Source: Chitinophagaceae bacterium
GTDB taxonomy: Bacteria > Bacteroidota > Bacteroidia > Chitinophagales > Chitinophagaceae
Direction: 5' to 3'
Length of the DNA: 22,514 nucleotides
NCBI GenBank assembly: GCA_025963615.1
Contig: JAOQAL010000455.1
Span: 1 to 22,514 of the forward strand
Shown one piece after another: positions 6,648 through 13,343 of this stretch; position 1 is the first letter of the stretch, and each line of letters opens with the position of its first letter. The translations under genes were made by a program, and so were the position numbers. The notes below the pieces were generated by a model. That model had not been told where the DNA came from and ran no database searches. It worked only from the letters and a program-made list of their open reading frames with translations.

Positions 6648-7240
6648 AACTAATGTTTTAGAAAATCATCGAAATGTTTTTTCGCTAATCAGGGGCCCGG
6701 GTTTACACAGGGCAAAAGGAAGGATGAATATAAAGTTACTGTTTAATAAAGCTACCCCATGGGAAAATTTTTGCAACAGGGTGGGGTCTGTGGTTTTCTC
6801 CTGTTCGCAAGGGTTCGATTAACCGTTTTCTTCTTTAGAACCTTTGACGGTAGTTCTCCGTATTTCACCACTTCAAGGTTTAGCCTGGTTAAGCTTCATT
6901 CCAATTGAAACCGCAAGGGGCTATGACTCGTATCAGCTAACTTCCTGCTATGAAATAGTATCCGTCAGGCGGCTTTTACCTTAATGAAACAGATGATTAT
7001 TGTTGAGCACCGACGCATTGGTCGGGCTGAGCTGAATCTATTTATACATTTCTACAATCTGTTTGTACCCGTCTTTTCTATCCCCCGCAATTTAGTTGGC
7101 GCGAAACAGCCTTCGGTCTGTCAGACATAAGGAATTAATTGCAGGAAACAGTTACTTAAAGTAATCCTTTTCCTACGCCGTCATCTGTTATATACAGGAG
7201 ACCTCAAAAAGAATGAGGTCCCGGTTTAAAAACTTTCATT
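6648..7240. other. Gene-free 593-bp region with several hairpins
   Basis: I find no convincing gene on either strand. The stretch carries an ACCCCA/TGGGGT pairing (6754-6787) and a spaced inverted repeat ACGG-N7-CCGT (6847-6861). It also holds a hairpin CCGAC-GCATTG-GTCGG (7010-7025) and an ACAG..CTGT hairpin capped by a C(TTCG)G tetraloop (7106-7121). A GACCTCA/TGAGGTC hairpin (7200-7220) lies 20 bases before the next start codon. It may contain the ankyrin operon promoter and a long 5' leader for the 7241 gene. Confidence 0.45.
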
Positions 7241-7498
7241 ATGACAAAACAAATTTTAAGAGTAGTCGCAGCAGGCATGTTGGCAGGTCTTGCCCTTTTT
7301 TTAATGCCTTTTATTCTGTTACGTATACTGGCAATCTTTTTGATCGCCAGGGTTATCTTCCGGTTAGTTGGTCCCCGCCACTGGAGACGGGGATATCATT
7401 TTTATCCGGCTTTCGCAAGGCGCTGGCAATATATGAATGATGATGAAAAAAAATCGTTCCGGGATAAAATGGAAAATGATTTCTTCAGCAAGATGTAA
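7241..7498 (+). CDS. Small membrane protein, paralogue-like to the sigma-linked protein at 3938
   Basis: The 85-residue protein has two close hydrophobic segments (about residues 6-28 and 29-42). A GPRHWRRG stretch follows, and then a charged tail with RRWQYMNDDEKKSFRDKMEN. The order of elements and the tail motif W-x-x-M-[SN]-D-x-EK-x-x-FR match the larger protein at 3938-4285. It is the first gene of a probable three-gene operon with a short exported protein and an Hsp20 chaperone, suggesting a stress function. An overlapping plus-strand frame from 7213 lacks such features and is a shadow. I know no named family for it. Confidence 0.72.
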   Translation: MTKQILRVVAAGMLAGLALFLMPFILLRILAIFLIARVIFRLVGPRHWRRGYHFYPAFARRWQYMNDDEKKSFRDKMENDFFSKM

Positions 7499-7526
7499 AA
7501 AGAAATAGTGATTTAAGCTTATTACT

Positions 7527-7730
7527 ATGAAAAGAAGAACATTATGGATCATCGGCATAACTGCGGCAATAGTCACTTTGACCGGTTTACATGCAGCTGT
7601 TGATTCACGATACAGGATACACAATGGCATGTACAATTACCCGATGTGTATGCATGATAACAAGAATAGAGAAGAAAATAAAGCGACTTCGTTTACGGAA
7701 CCAACAAGCAATTCAACAAAGAAGAGATAA
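7527..7730 (+). CDS. Small exported or membrane-anchored hypothetical protein
   Basis: The 67-residue protein has a basic start (MKRRTLW), one hydrophobic segment (about residues 7-24) that can act as signal peptide or anchor, and a polar tail. The tail contains NYPMCMHDNKN and ends with a run of polar and lysine residues. No family is recognised. It sits 28 bases after the small membrane protein gene and 28 bases before the Hsp20 gene, so co-transcription is likely. Its reality rests on the regular spacing and the signal-like N-terminus. Confidence 0.55.
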   Translation: MKRRTLWIIGITAAIVTLTGLHAAVDSRYRIHNGMYNYPMCMHDNKNREENKATSFTEPTSNSTKKR

Positions 7731-7758
7731 CAATTATTCATAAACAAAAACAAAGACT

Positions 7759-8157
7759 ATGTATTACAATCAGTCTGGCACCGCAAAAGGTGCTCACTAC
7801 GGAAGCGGTCACCGGCACGCGCTTATCCGATCTACGCAAAGAGCCGCTGTAAACATTTACAAAACGGACAACAGCTACGAAATGCTGGTATTTGCACCTG
7901 GAAGAATTAAGGATAATTTCCAGTTGAATGTCAAAGGCACAGAGCTTACTGTTTCTTATTTGCCACCGGAAGGTTTTCCTAGACCTGAATGGGTAAGAAG
8001 AGAATATAGCCGCGGCGCTTTTGAAAGAACCTTTACACTGGATGAAACCATCGATGCAAAATCTATTTCCGCGAAGTATGAAGATGGGGTATTGCAGGTA
8101 ACACTTCCGCTTATTCCCGGAAAAGAAACAACAAGCCAGGAGATAAAAGTGAGCTAA
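7759..8157 (+). CDS. Hsp20 / alpha-crystallin family small heat-shock protein
   Basis: The 132-residue protein is an ATP-independent holdase that keeps unfolding proteins soluble. A short N-terminal arm (residues 1-28, with glycine and histidine) precedes the alpha-crystallin domain (about 29-125). Family strands are VNIYKTDNSYEMLVFAPG, FQLNVKGTELTVSY and the landmark AKYEDGVLQVTLPLIP (residues 105-120). The short tail EIKVS contains an I-x-V motif that could dock into neighbouring subunits. It is last in the 7241-8157 cluster and is followed by an intrinsic terminator. Placement after the small membrane protein suggests a stress operon. Confidence 0.92.
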   Translation: MYYNQSGTAKGAHYGSGHRHALIRSTQRAAVNIYKTDNSYEMLVFAPGRIKDNFQLNVKGTELTVSYLPPEGFPRPEWVRREYSRGAFERTFTLDETIDAKSISAKYEDGVLQVTLPLIPGKETTSQEIKVS

Positions 8158-8181
8158 AGTTTGAAGGTTGGTCTTGTAGAA

Positions 8182-8841
8182 TCAAAGGCGATGATCCGAA
8201 AGGATTGTCGCTTTTTCTTTTTCCTCTTTTGCCCTTTTCATCCATTCTATCAAACCAAACACTGCCATGACCAGCAGCACCAGGTAATACACACTCGTGA
8301 ACACATAATGCTTTACAAAGTATAATGGTATCGAAGAAATGTTGGTTGCTATCCACCACCACCAACTTTCTACTTTCTTTTTTGCCATCAGCCACATGCC
8401 GGTATAAGCAGTAGCGCTGGCAAACGCATCCGCCCAGGGAATAGCGCCGGAAGCAAATGATTGTTTTAAATAACTAAGCGAAATGAAAATAACAACATAA
8501 AAAACCGCGAAGAATCCTGCTTGTTGCATCCATTCTTTCCCCGTCGAAGAAGTAATAGTAACGATATGATTTTGCCTTTCATCTTTTTTCGTCCAGAGTA
8601 TCCAGCCATAAATACTCATGATGGTATAGTAAAGGTTAACGCTCGCTTCGCCCAATAAATGGCCTTTTACGCTGAGGTATACATAAAAAGTAGTGTTTAT
8701 TAATCCTACCGGGTATACCAGAATGTTTTCAAGGCGGCTATACCATACGCTGGCAATACCTGCGAATACTGCTATAAATTCAAGCCAGCCGGTGTTTTTG
8801 ATGTCCGTAATGAATTGCTGGTATATCTGATCAAAACTCAT
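8182..8841 (-). CDS. pnuC: PnuC family nicotinamide riboside transporter
   Basis: The 219-residue inner-membrane protein imports nicotinamide riboside (or a related NAD precursor) by facilitated diffusion; trapping by a cytoplasmic kinase drives uptake. Seven or so membrane helices are visible. The PnuC landmarks are WLEFIAVFAGIASVWYSRLENILVYPVGLIN (key parts AVFAGIASVWYS and NILVYPVGLIN), the NLYYTIMSIYGWILW helix with its tryptophans, and IPWADAFASATAYTGMWLMAKKKVESWWWW. The gene converges on hsp20. Its start codon lies 27 bases from a heptamer array (8868-8895). The matching kinase would be the NadR-like protein at 2678-3247. In many Bacteroidota these two genes are neighbours, while here they are split. 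Confidence 0.92.
   Translation of the reverse strand: MSFDQIYQQFITDIKNTGWLEFIAVFAGIASVWYSRLENILVYPVGLINTTFYVYLSVKGHLLGEASVNLYYTIMSIYGWILWTKKDERQNHIVTITSSTGKEWMQQAGFFAVFYVVIFISLSYLKQSFASGAIPWADAFASATAYTGMWLMAKKKVESWWWWIATNISSIPLYFVKHYVFTSVYYLVLLVMAVFGLIEWMKRAKEEKEKATILSDHRL
8187..8216 (+). terminator. Rho-independent terminator after hsp20
   Basis: GGCGATGATCC (8187-8197) pairs with GGATTGTCGCT (8202-8212) through several G-T wobbles around a GAAA tetraloop, followed by TTTTTCTTTTT. It overlaps the last codons of the convergent pnuC gene. Confidence 0.75.
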
Positions 8842-8867
8842 GGTATGTATGCAAGATAATAGTTAAT

Positions 8868-8895
8868 GCTGGTTGCTGGATACCGGATGCTGGCG
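8868..8895. repeat. Heptamer array D between pnuC and cupin genes
   Basis: Four 7-base units: GCTGGTT, GCTGGAT, ACCGGAT, GCTGGCG. It lies in the divergent promoter region of pnuC and the cupin gene. The core GCTGGAT is shared with arrays E and F. Confidence 0.75.
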
Positions 8896-8904
8896 GCCGT
8901 TTCA

Positions 8905-8912
8905 TAATTTTG
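8905..8912 (+). promoter_or_regulatory. Candidate -7 promoter element for the cupin gene
   Basis: TAATTTTG matches TAnnTTTG and lies 31 bases upstream of the cupin ATG, directly after heptamer array D. No clear TTTG -33 element is visible because that position falls inside the array. Confidence 0.45.
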
Positions 8913-8943
8913 AGGACGTTCGCAGGTCCTTGATATAAAAAAT

Positions 8944-9303
8944 ATGGAAAAGATAAATGTCGCTGATAAGTTATCCCTGTTTTCCGACTACTTCAGTCCG
9001 AAAGTGGTGGGAGAACTGAATGGTCAGCAGGTGAAGCTGGTAAAATTCAAAGGTCCATTTGTTTGGCATCATCACGATCATGAAGATGAATTGTTTTATG
9101 TAGTGAGAGGAAGTTTTGATATGGAGTTCAGGGATAAAACAGTTACCCTTCATGAAGGTGAGCTGATAATTATACCGAGAGGTGTTGAACATCGTCCCCA
9201 TGCGGCAGCGGAGGTAGAAATAATGCTGTTTGAACCGGCCACCACGTTGAATACAGGAAATGTCATCAATGAAAAAACCGTTGCCAACCTGGATAGTATC
9301 TAA
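8944..9303 (+). CDS. Single-domain cupin protein
   Basis: The 119-residue protein is a small metal-binding beta-barrel of the cupin_2 type. Motif 1 is seen as H42-x-H44-x4-E49-x6-G56 (within WHHHDHEDELFYVVRG). Motif 2 is seen as G72-x5-P78-x-G80-x2-H83 (EGELIIIPRGVEH). All four usual metal ligands are present, so the metal site should be intact. Similar stand-alone cupins are enzymes or sugar/ligand binders of very varied function, and none can be chosen here. It is transcribed divergently from pnuC and converges on the M23 peptidase gene. Confidence 0.9.
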   Translation: MEKINVADKLSLFSDYFSPKVVGELNGQQVKLVKFKGPFVWHHHDHEDELFYVVRGSFDMEFRDKTVTLHEGELIIIPRGVEHRPHAAAEVEIMLFEPATTLNTGNVINEKTVANLDSI

Positions 9304-9320
9304 AATTATTTTAGATCGCG

Positions 9321-9911
9321 CTATTTATAATACCGTTTTATTGAATGCAGGTATTTTATTCCTTTGGATGTTTGGAAACGGGTAGGAATTTGCCGCCAGT
9401 TTCCTTTTTCATCAAATCCCCACACCAGGAAATGCAAGTGCGGGAATAAGGCATAGCCCGTTTTTCCGCTAAGCCCGATAACCTGCCCCTGTTTGACCGT
9501 ATCTCCCACATTGACCAACACCCCGTCTTTTTGTAAATGCCAATAACCTGACCGGGAACTATCCGCATGTTGAATGATGATGTGATTACCATAAGGTCTG
9601 TATTTCCGGTTCCATCCGCCCCGGTCACCATCTTCTTTCACCCGCACGACCACACCGGCCCGGACCGCGCAAATTTTTGTTCCTTTTTTCATTTTAAAAT
9701 CGAGCGCGGCTCTTTCCTTATGAGAAAACCGGCTGAAGTAACCCTGTACCAGCACATAGGACTTACCATTTTCAAAAGGCAGGTCATATACGTAGCTTGA
9801 ATCGTCTTTTATAATTCCTTTTTGCAGAAGTTTTACTTCTTTGCGCAATGGATTATGGCTGACACTGCAGCTCATGATATAAAATGCGGGAAGGAAAACA
9901 AAAAATTTCAT
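9321..9911 (-). CDS. M23 (LytM) family metallopeptidase, probable lipoprotein
   Basis: The 196-residue protein has a short hydrophobic signal ending in IMSC (Cys15), a plausible lipobox, so it is probably anchored in the envelope. The LytM domain covers about residues 55-170. Zinc ligands can be assigned as H64 and D71 (HKERAALD) and H160 in HLHF (158-161). H125 in GYWHL is the likely second catalytic histidine. The barrel-forming stretch VLVNVGDTVKQGQVIGLSGKTG, seen in part as VGDTVKQGQVIG, is typical of the family. Such enzymes cut peptidoglycan cross-bridges or peptides. It converges with the cupin gene with only 17 bases between stops. Confidence 0.88.
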   Translation of the reverse strand: MKFFVFLPAFYIMSCSVSHNPLRKEVKLLQKGIIKDDSSYVYDLPFENGKSYVLVQGYFSRFSHKERAALDFKMKKGTKICAVRAGVVVRVKEDGDRGGWNRKYRPYGNHIIIQHADSSRSGYWHLQKDGVLVNVGDTVKQGQVIGLSGKTGYALFPHLHFLVWGFDEKGNWRQIPTRFQTSKGIKYLHSIKRYYK

Positions 9912-9930
9912 TGACTACTGAAGATATTTA

Positions 9931-9960
9931 AAAAGAAAAGCGCCCCGTATGAGACGCTTT
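9931..9960 (-). terminator. Rho-independent terminator after the NifU gene
   Basis: On the minus strand AAGCGTC pairs with GGCGCTT (one wobble pair) around a short loop, followed by TTTCTTTTT. It lies 22 bases past the stop of the NifU family gene and ahead of the M23 gene on the same strand, so the two are probably separate units. Confidence 0.7.
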
Positions 9961-9981
9961 GAAATCTATGTTTTTAAAAAA

Positions 9982-10578
9982 TTACTCCGCTTCTGCAACT
10001 ACTTCCTGTACTTCCGGAATCATTCTTTTCATCATGCCTTCAATACCCGCCTTCAATGTAATCATCGATGAAGGACAGCCACTGCAACTTCCCTGCAACA
10101 TCAGGTTTACAACACCATCATCATAACTTTTAAACTGAATAGCGCCGCCGTCCATTTCAACAGCGGGTTTTACATAATTTTCCAATAGCTCTTTTATACG
10201 TTTTACCACATCATCATCATCAGCAGAAACTACATTACTGCTTTCTTTTTTAATGGTTACCACTTCTTCCTCATTGATCACCACTTTTCCCTCTTCCAGG
10301 TATTCTTTCATGAACTGGCGGATAGTTGTTGTTACATCATTCCAATCCGTTTCAGGTGTCTTGGTAAGCGTAACAAAATTGCTGGCGATAAATACAGATT
10401 TGATAAAAGGAAAACCAAACAACTCGACCGCTAATGGAGAAGCTTTTGCATTTTCCACATCGGGGAAATCAATGCTTTTACCAGGATACAATAATTTGTT
10501 GGCCACAAATTTCATGGTCTCCGGATTAGGGGTCATTTCGGTATAGATACTTATTATCGGGCTGCCTGTTTTAATCAT
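9982..10578 (-). CDS. NifU/Nfu family iron-sulfur cluster scaffold protein
   Basis: The 198-residue protein has two domains. Residues about 10-100 form an Nfu N-terminal domain (YTEMTPNPETMKFVANK, then SPLAVELFGFPFIKSVFIASNFVTLTK). A linker rich in glutamate and aspartate follows. Residues about 123-195 form the NifU C-terminal domain with the cluster-binding CSGC motif (C165, C168). The last helix is MKRMIPEVQEVVAE. Nfu proteins carry a [4Fe-4S] cluster between subunits and deliver it to target enzymes in the cytoplasm. The two-domain length is usual for Bacteroidota. A consensus-like -7 element lies 38 bases upstream. Confidence 0.93.
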   Translation of the reverse strand: MIKTGSPIISIYTEMTPNPETMKFVANKLLYPGKSIDFPDVENAKASPLAVELFGFPFIKSVFIASNFVTLTKTPETDWNDVTTTIRQFMKEYLEEGKVVINEEEVVTIKKESSNVVSADDDDVVKRIKELLENYVKPAVEMDGGAIQFKSYDDGVVNLMLQGSCSGCPSSMITLKAGIEGMMKRMIPEVQEVVAEAE

Positions 10579-10615
10579 ATCAAACTAATTAATCTTGTTT
10601 GCGAATTCCGCGATG

Positions 10616-10623
10616 CAAAAATA
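10616..10623 (-). promoter_or_regulatory. Candidate -7 promoter element for the NifU gene
   Basis: On the minus strand the sequence is TATTTTTG, an exact TAnnTTTG match, ending 37 bases before the NifU start codon. The -33 region is not well conserved. Confidence 0.5.
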
Positions 10624-10666
10624 ACAATAATCTTCCCAGAAAGTTTACGAATGACGGAAAGGCAGC

Positions 10667-11308
10667 CTATTCTTCCGCCATCTGGTCCAGAATCTGCTTC
10701 AGTTGCCGGATATGCCGCCCGTATAACCGGTTAATAAACCAGCGATTACCTACATAAGTCATCGCCGTAACTACTGTTAAGGACAGCACCCAGCCAATCC
10801 AGGCTACCAAGACTGTGGCGGTGTCCTTATAGATAGGCGGGAAAATGACAGAAAAAGCGCCTGTTGGGAATTTATAGTAAAATAGAACTGCAAGAACAAT
10901 AAAAAGCAGGGGAACAAGGGCTGTGCCCCCCAATAAATAAAGACGCACATAGTTATCCAATGTATGTACCTGCCGCTGCAGGTTGCTTTTTACCTGGCAG
11001 GCTACACATTGCATTTCATGCAGCAATTTCCATTTCCGGTAATAATAAAAAACACAAAGCCAGGCGGTGATGATATAAAGCCAGGCAACCGAATTGAACA
11101 TGCCTTTGAAAGCGATAAAATAATAAATAGCTACTCCACCGAACAACACAATAATGAAAATTGCTTCAGCCAGTACATTGTGTATCATTTTTGCAACAGG
11201 GCTTTTAGATGATTTGTTCAGCATCTCCATTATTTCCGCATTCTCATGCGGCGGCCCGCTTTTAGCACCGGCATCTTTCCATATTTCTTTTAGTGCATCA
11301 AGTTCCAT
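10667..11308 (-). CDS. Four-helix membrane protein, putative anti-sigma partner
   Basis: The 213-residue protein starts with a polar segment of about 40 residues (ELDALKEIWKDAG, then ENAEIMEMLNKSSKSP). Four hydrophobic segments follow (about residues 44-68, 74-90, 123-145 and 163-187), and it ends in a basic helix. I know no catalytic motif in it. The start overlaps the end of the upstream sigma factor gene by 11 bases, so the two are translationally coupled. A cytoplasmic N-terminus facing a sigma factor made from the same message suggests anti-sigma or sensor function, which remains inference. A cysteine pair (VACQV and nearby) could be redox-active but is not conserved evidence by itself. 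Confidence 0.78.
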   Translation of the reverse strand: MELDALKEIWKDAGAKSGPPHENAEIMEMLNKSSKSPVAKMIHNVLAEAIFIIVLFGGVAIYYFIAFKGMFNSVAWLYIITAWLCVFYYYRKWKLLHEMQCVACQVKSNLQRQVHTLDNYVRLYLLGGTALVPLLFIVLAVLFYYKFPTGAFSVIFPPIYKDTATVLVAWIGWVLSLTVVTAMTYVGNRWFINRLYGRHIRQLKQILDQMAEE

Positions 11309-11798
11309 ACTTTTCTGCTTTTGTAAGTTGACGTAATTTTTCTTTTATCCTGTTCATTTTCACCCGTAGGTTGTTTTGGTTAATACCAAGTATGTCTTCC
11401 ATTTCTTCATAGGGTTTGTCTTCCAGGTATAACATCACGATTGCCTTTTCTATTTCTGGCAAATGCCTGATGGCTTCATACAGCAGTTTTATTTTTTCTT
11501 CAATATCGTTACTACTGTTATGATCCGCTATTTCCTTATTTATAAGATCAAATCCTGTGGTGACAACCGTTCGTTGCTGTTTCCTGTAATCTGAAATGGC
11601 TGTATTTAAAGCTACCCGGTACATCCAGGTTGAAAGTTTGGAATCGCCCCGGAATTTGGGATAAGCCCGCCACAACTGTATAATTATTTCCTGGTAAAGA
11701 TCCTGCCGGTCCGGCAGGGTAGCCGCATAGAGATTGCATACTTTCTGTATCAATCCATTATGTTCAAGGATAAGTTGTACAAATTCGGCTTGGGTCAT
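11298..11798 (-). CDS. ECF-type RNA polymerase sigma factor (sigma-70 family)
   Basis: The 166-residue protein has region 2 (about residues 10-75, with DRQDLYQEIIIQLWRAYPKF and STWMYRVALNTAISDYRKQ). Region 4 (about 108-160) has LPEIEKAIVMLYLEDKPYEEM followed by the helix-turn-helix ILGINQNNLRVKMNRIKEKL. It is shorter than the sigma factor at 3364 and clearly a different ECF subgroup. Its stop overlaps the start of the membrane protein gene, as expected for a sigma/anti-sigma pair. The ATG at 11798 is only two bases from a tandem repeat array (11801-11862), which therefore makes up the whole immediate leader. Confidence 0.92.
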   Translation of the reverse strand: MTQAEFVQLILEHNGLIQKVCNLYAATLPDRQDLYQEIIIQLWRAYPKFRGDSKLSTWMYRVALNTAISDYRKQQRTVVTTGFDLINKEIADHNSSNDIEEKIKLLYEAIRHLPEIEKAIVMLYLEDKPYEEMEDILGINQNNLRVKMNRIKEKLRQLTKAEKYGT

Positions 11799-11800
11799 TG

Positions 11801-11862
11801 TGAACGCTAATGAACGCTAATTGGTGACGCTAATGAACACTAATTGACGCTAATTTCGCTAA
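11801..11862. repeat. Decamer tandem array G between the sigma factor and ArsC-like genes
   Basis: Units on the plus strand are TGAACGCTAA, TGAACGCTAA, TTGGTGACGCTAA, TGAACACTAA, TTGACGCTAA and TTTCGCTAA. The shared core is CGCTAA (TTAGCG on the minus strand). The array fills the start of the 111-bp region between two divergent genes and begins two bases from the sigma factor start codon. Confidence 0.85.
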
Positions 11863-11909
11863 TATAGGTCGCTGAAAGACTAAAACTATTACAAGATAAA
11901 CAGCTTTTT

Positions 11910-12263
11910 ATGAAGAAAATGTATCACCTGGGTACCTGCACCACCTGCCAGGCTATTATCAAAGAAACTGCTATTGCCAGGAAGGGATTTGAAATGCAAG
12001 ATATTAAGTTGGAGAAGATTACTCCCACCCAGTTAGAGGAAATGAAAAAAATGGCAGGCAGTTATGAAGCGCTGTTTAGCCGCCGGGCCTTAAAGTATAA
12101 AGAATTGGGGCTGAAAGATAAAAAACTGGCAGAGAAAGACTACCGGAAATTCATCCTGGATGAATATACTTTTCTCAAACGGCCTGTAGTAATTATGAAT
12201 GATAAAATATTTGCCGGAAGTGAAAAGAAAATAGTGGAAGCGTTGAAAAAAGAGGTTTTGTAA
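11910..12263 (+). CDS. ArsC/Spx/YffB-like thioredoxin-fold protein
   Basis: The 117-residue protein has the ArsC-family fold. The N-terminal strand YHLGTCTTCQAIIKETAIARKG carries a CTTC motif in the position of the ArsC/Spx active cysteine. It is followed by a helical insert with LFSRRALKYKELGL (the usual L-x-N/S-R-R-x segment), and near the C-terminus FLKRPVVIMNDKIFAGSEKKI, containing the cis-proline RPV(V/I). Members include arsenate reductases, RNA-polymerase-binding Spx proteins and YffB-like proteins of unknown role. Nothing nearby is related to arsenic, so arsenate reduction is not assumed. It diverges from the sigma factor gene, and its 3' end meets an inverted-repeat element. Confidence 0.85.
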   Translation: MKKMYHLGTCTTCQAIIKETAIARKGFEMQDIKLEKITPTQLEEMKKMAGSYEALFSRRALKYKELGLKDKKLAEKDYRKFILDEYTFLKRPVVIMNDKIFAGSEKKIVEALKKEVL

Positions 12264-12278
12264 ATAAAAATATTGCTA

Positions 12279-12419
12279 AAGATGAGGCTGTCTCAAAATG
12301 GTTATTGTAAAATAACTTCGCAGAGATGTCGGGAAAGTAAAGATTGATTCTTAACAGGTCATCTCTTTGCTTATTTGCGCCCTTTGCGTGAAATATTACT
12401 TTTGAGACAGCCTCATCTT
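12279..12419. repeat. 141-bp element with 20-bp perfect terminal inverted repeats (MITE-like or very long terminator)
   Basis: The ends are exact inverted copies: AAGATGAGGCTGTCTCAAAA at 12279-12298 and its reverse complement at 12400-12419. The interior has no ORF. It contains three 9-bp units ending in TTTGC or TTTGCG, then TGAAATATTACTTTTGAG. The part from 12324 to 12415 recurs at 20904-21004. It lies between two convergent genes, so the ends could also work as a bidirectional terminator. A non-autonomous mobile repeat fits the second copy better. Confidence 0.7.
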
Positions 12420-12425
12420 ATTTTC

Positions 12426-13271
12426 TCACAAAATTATTTTTGCACCCAATGTTATATATAACATCTCTTTACCCCGTTCAGAAAGATCGGGCCTATTTTC
12501 AACGGTGATAAGATTTTGTGGCAATGTGTATGCTGGCGTTAGCAGGAACTGGCATTTATTAATGCCGAGTATAACGGGAACGGATAACTCATAAGAAAGA
12601 ATACTAAATTTCCGCGCAGATTCGGTTACCAATTGTTCGCTGCCTGGGAACAATAAAAAGCCGGCGGATTTACTCAAATAAGTTTTTGTGAATTGCTGGG
12701 TCCCGGCATAAGCATAAGCAGAAGGATTTACGACCAGAACGGTATGACTGTTTAGCTGCTCACGGAATATATGATCCAGACCAGCTGTAGCGCCATAGTC
12801 GGTTTTATCGCTGAATTTAAGATCGCCGCCAGCTGTAAAGTTGATGAATTCATTCAGCCAGGTAAGATTAACCGCTGCCTGCCATTTCAATGCAGACTGA
12901 ACCAGCTCACTATGGCTTTGATAAAATGGTTTTACCACATAAAAATGCCCTGCGAATTTATTTTCATTTCTGAATTGAAGTCCGGCCGTAGCAATGGTAC
13001 CGGCGTATTTAAAATTTTGTGTTTTATTATTCACAAAAACCGGGGCGGCGTTGATGTAAATATTTTTGGTGAACCATAATTCCGCCAATGGGAAAAAACC
13101 GCTGCTGTGAAAACTATCCGTCCGGCCATAATAATTCAGGTGCGAATTATAATAAACGCCCAGTTTAAGCTGTGCATTATCAGTAGACTGAGTGGAATCA
13201 CGTTGAGCAAATACCCCGGGTGAAATGAATAAGGCGGTAATTATAAAGAAAATATTTTTGACAGGTTTCAT
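12426..13271 (-). CDS. Exported hypothetical protein, probably an outer-membrane beta-barrel
   Basis: I start at the ATG at 13271, because the 15 residues encoded further upstream fall partly in a terminator hairpin and precede a perfect signal peptide (MKPVKNIFFIITALFISPGVFAQ in outline: basic start, hydrophobic core, FAQ site). The 281-residue product is rich in alternating hydrophobic and aromatic residues (LKLGVYYNSHLNYYGRTD, HFYVVKPFYQSHSE, NLTWLNEFINFTAGGDLKF). It ends in a strand-like MLYITLGAKIIL, as outer-membrane barrels do. No named family is recognised. It lies downstream of the low-complexity protein gene on the same strand but is separated from it by a hairpin. Confidence 0.72.
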   Translation of the reverse strand: MKPVKNIFFIITALFISPGVFAQRDSTQSTDNAQLKLGVYYNSHLNYYGRTDSFHSSGFFPLAELWFTKNIYINAAPVFVNNKTQNFKYAGTIATAGLQFRNENKFAGHFYVVKPFYQSHSELVQSALKWQAAVNLTWLNEFINFTAGGDLKFSDKTDYGATAGLDHIFREQLNSHTVLVVNPSAYAYAGTQQFTKTYLSKSAGFLLFPGSEQLVTESARKFSILSYELSVPVILGINKCQFLLTPAYTLPQNLITVENRPDLSERGKEMLYITLGAKIIL

Positions 13272-13286
13272 GCAGGCAATTTTTTG

Positions 13287-13320
13287 AAATATGCCCCGCC
13301 TTTTACAACGGGGCATATTT
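13287..13320 (-). terminator. Hairpin terminator after the low-complexity protein gene
   Basis: A perfect 12-bp stem (AAATATGCCCCG at 13287-13298 with CGGGGCATATTT at 13309-13320) encloses a 10-base loop. It lies 23 bases past the end of the 13344-13949 gene. The T run after the stem is short, so termination is likely but not certain. Confidence 0.65.
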
Positions 13321-13343
13321 ATAAAGGGAAAGGATAAATTTTA

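Noticed and set aside
6809..6822. GGTTCGATT resembling a tRNA T-loop
   Set aside because: No acceptor, D or anticodon stems can be placed around it.
7213..7440. Plus-strand frame overlapping the small membrane protein at 7241
   Set aside because: It lacks hydrophobic segments and family resemblance; the 7241 frame matches the sigma-linked protein.
11910..12263. Arsenate reductase as specific function
   Set aside because: The family also covers Spx and YffB-like proteins, and no arsenic resistance genes are nearby.
13272..13316. Upstream ATG for the 12426 barrel-like gene
   Set aside because: The 15 extra residues overlap the terminator stem, and the signal peptide begins at the ATG at 13271.
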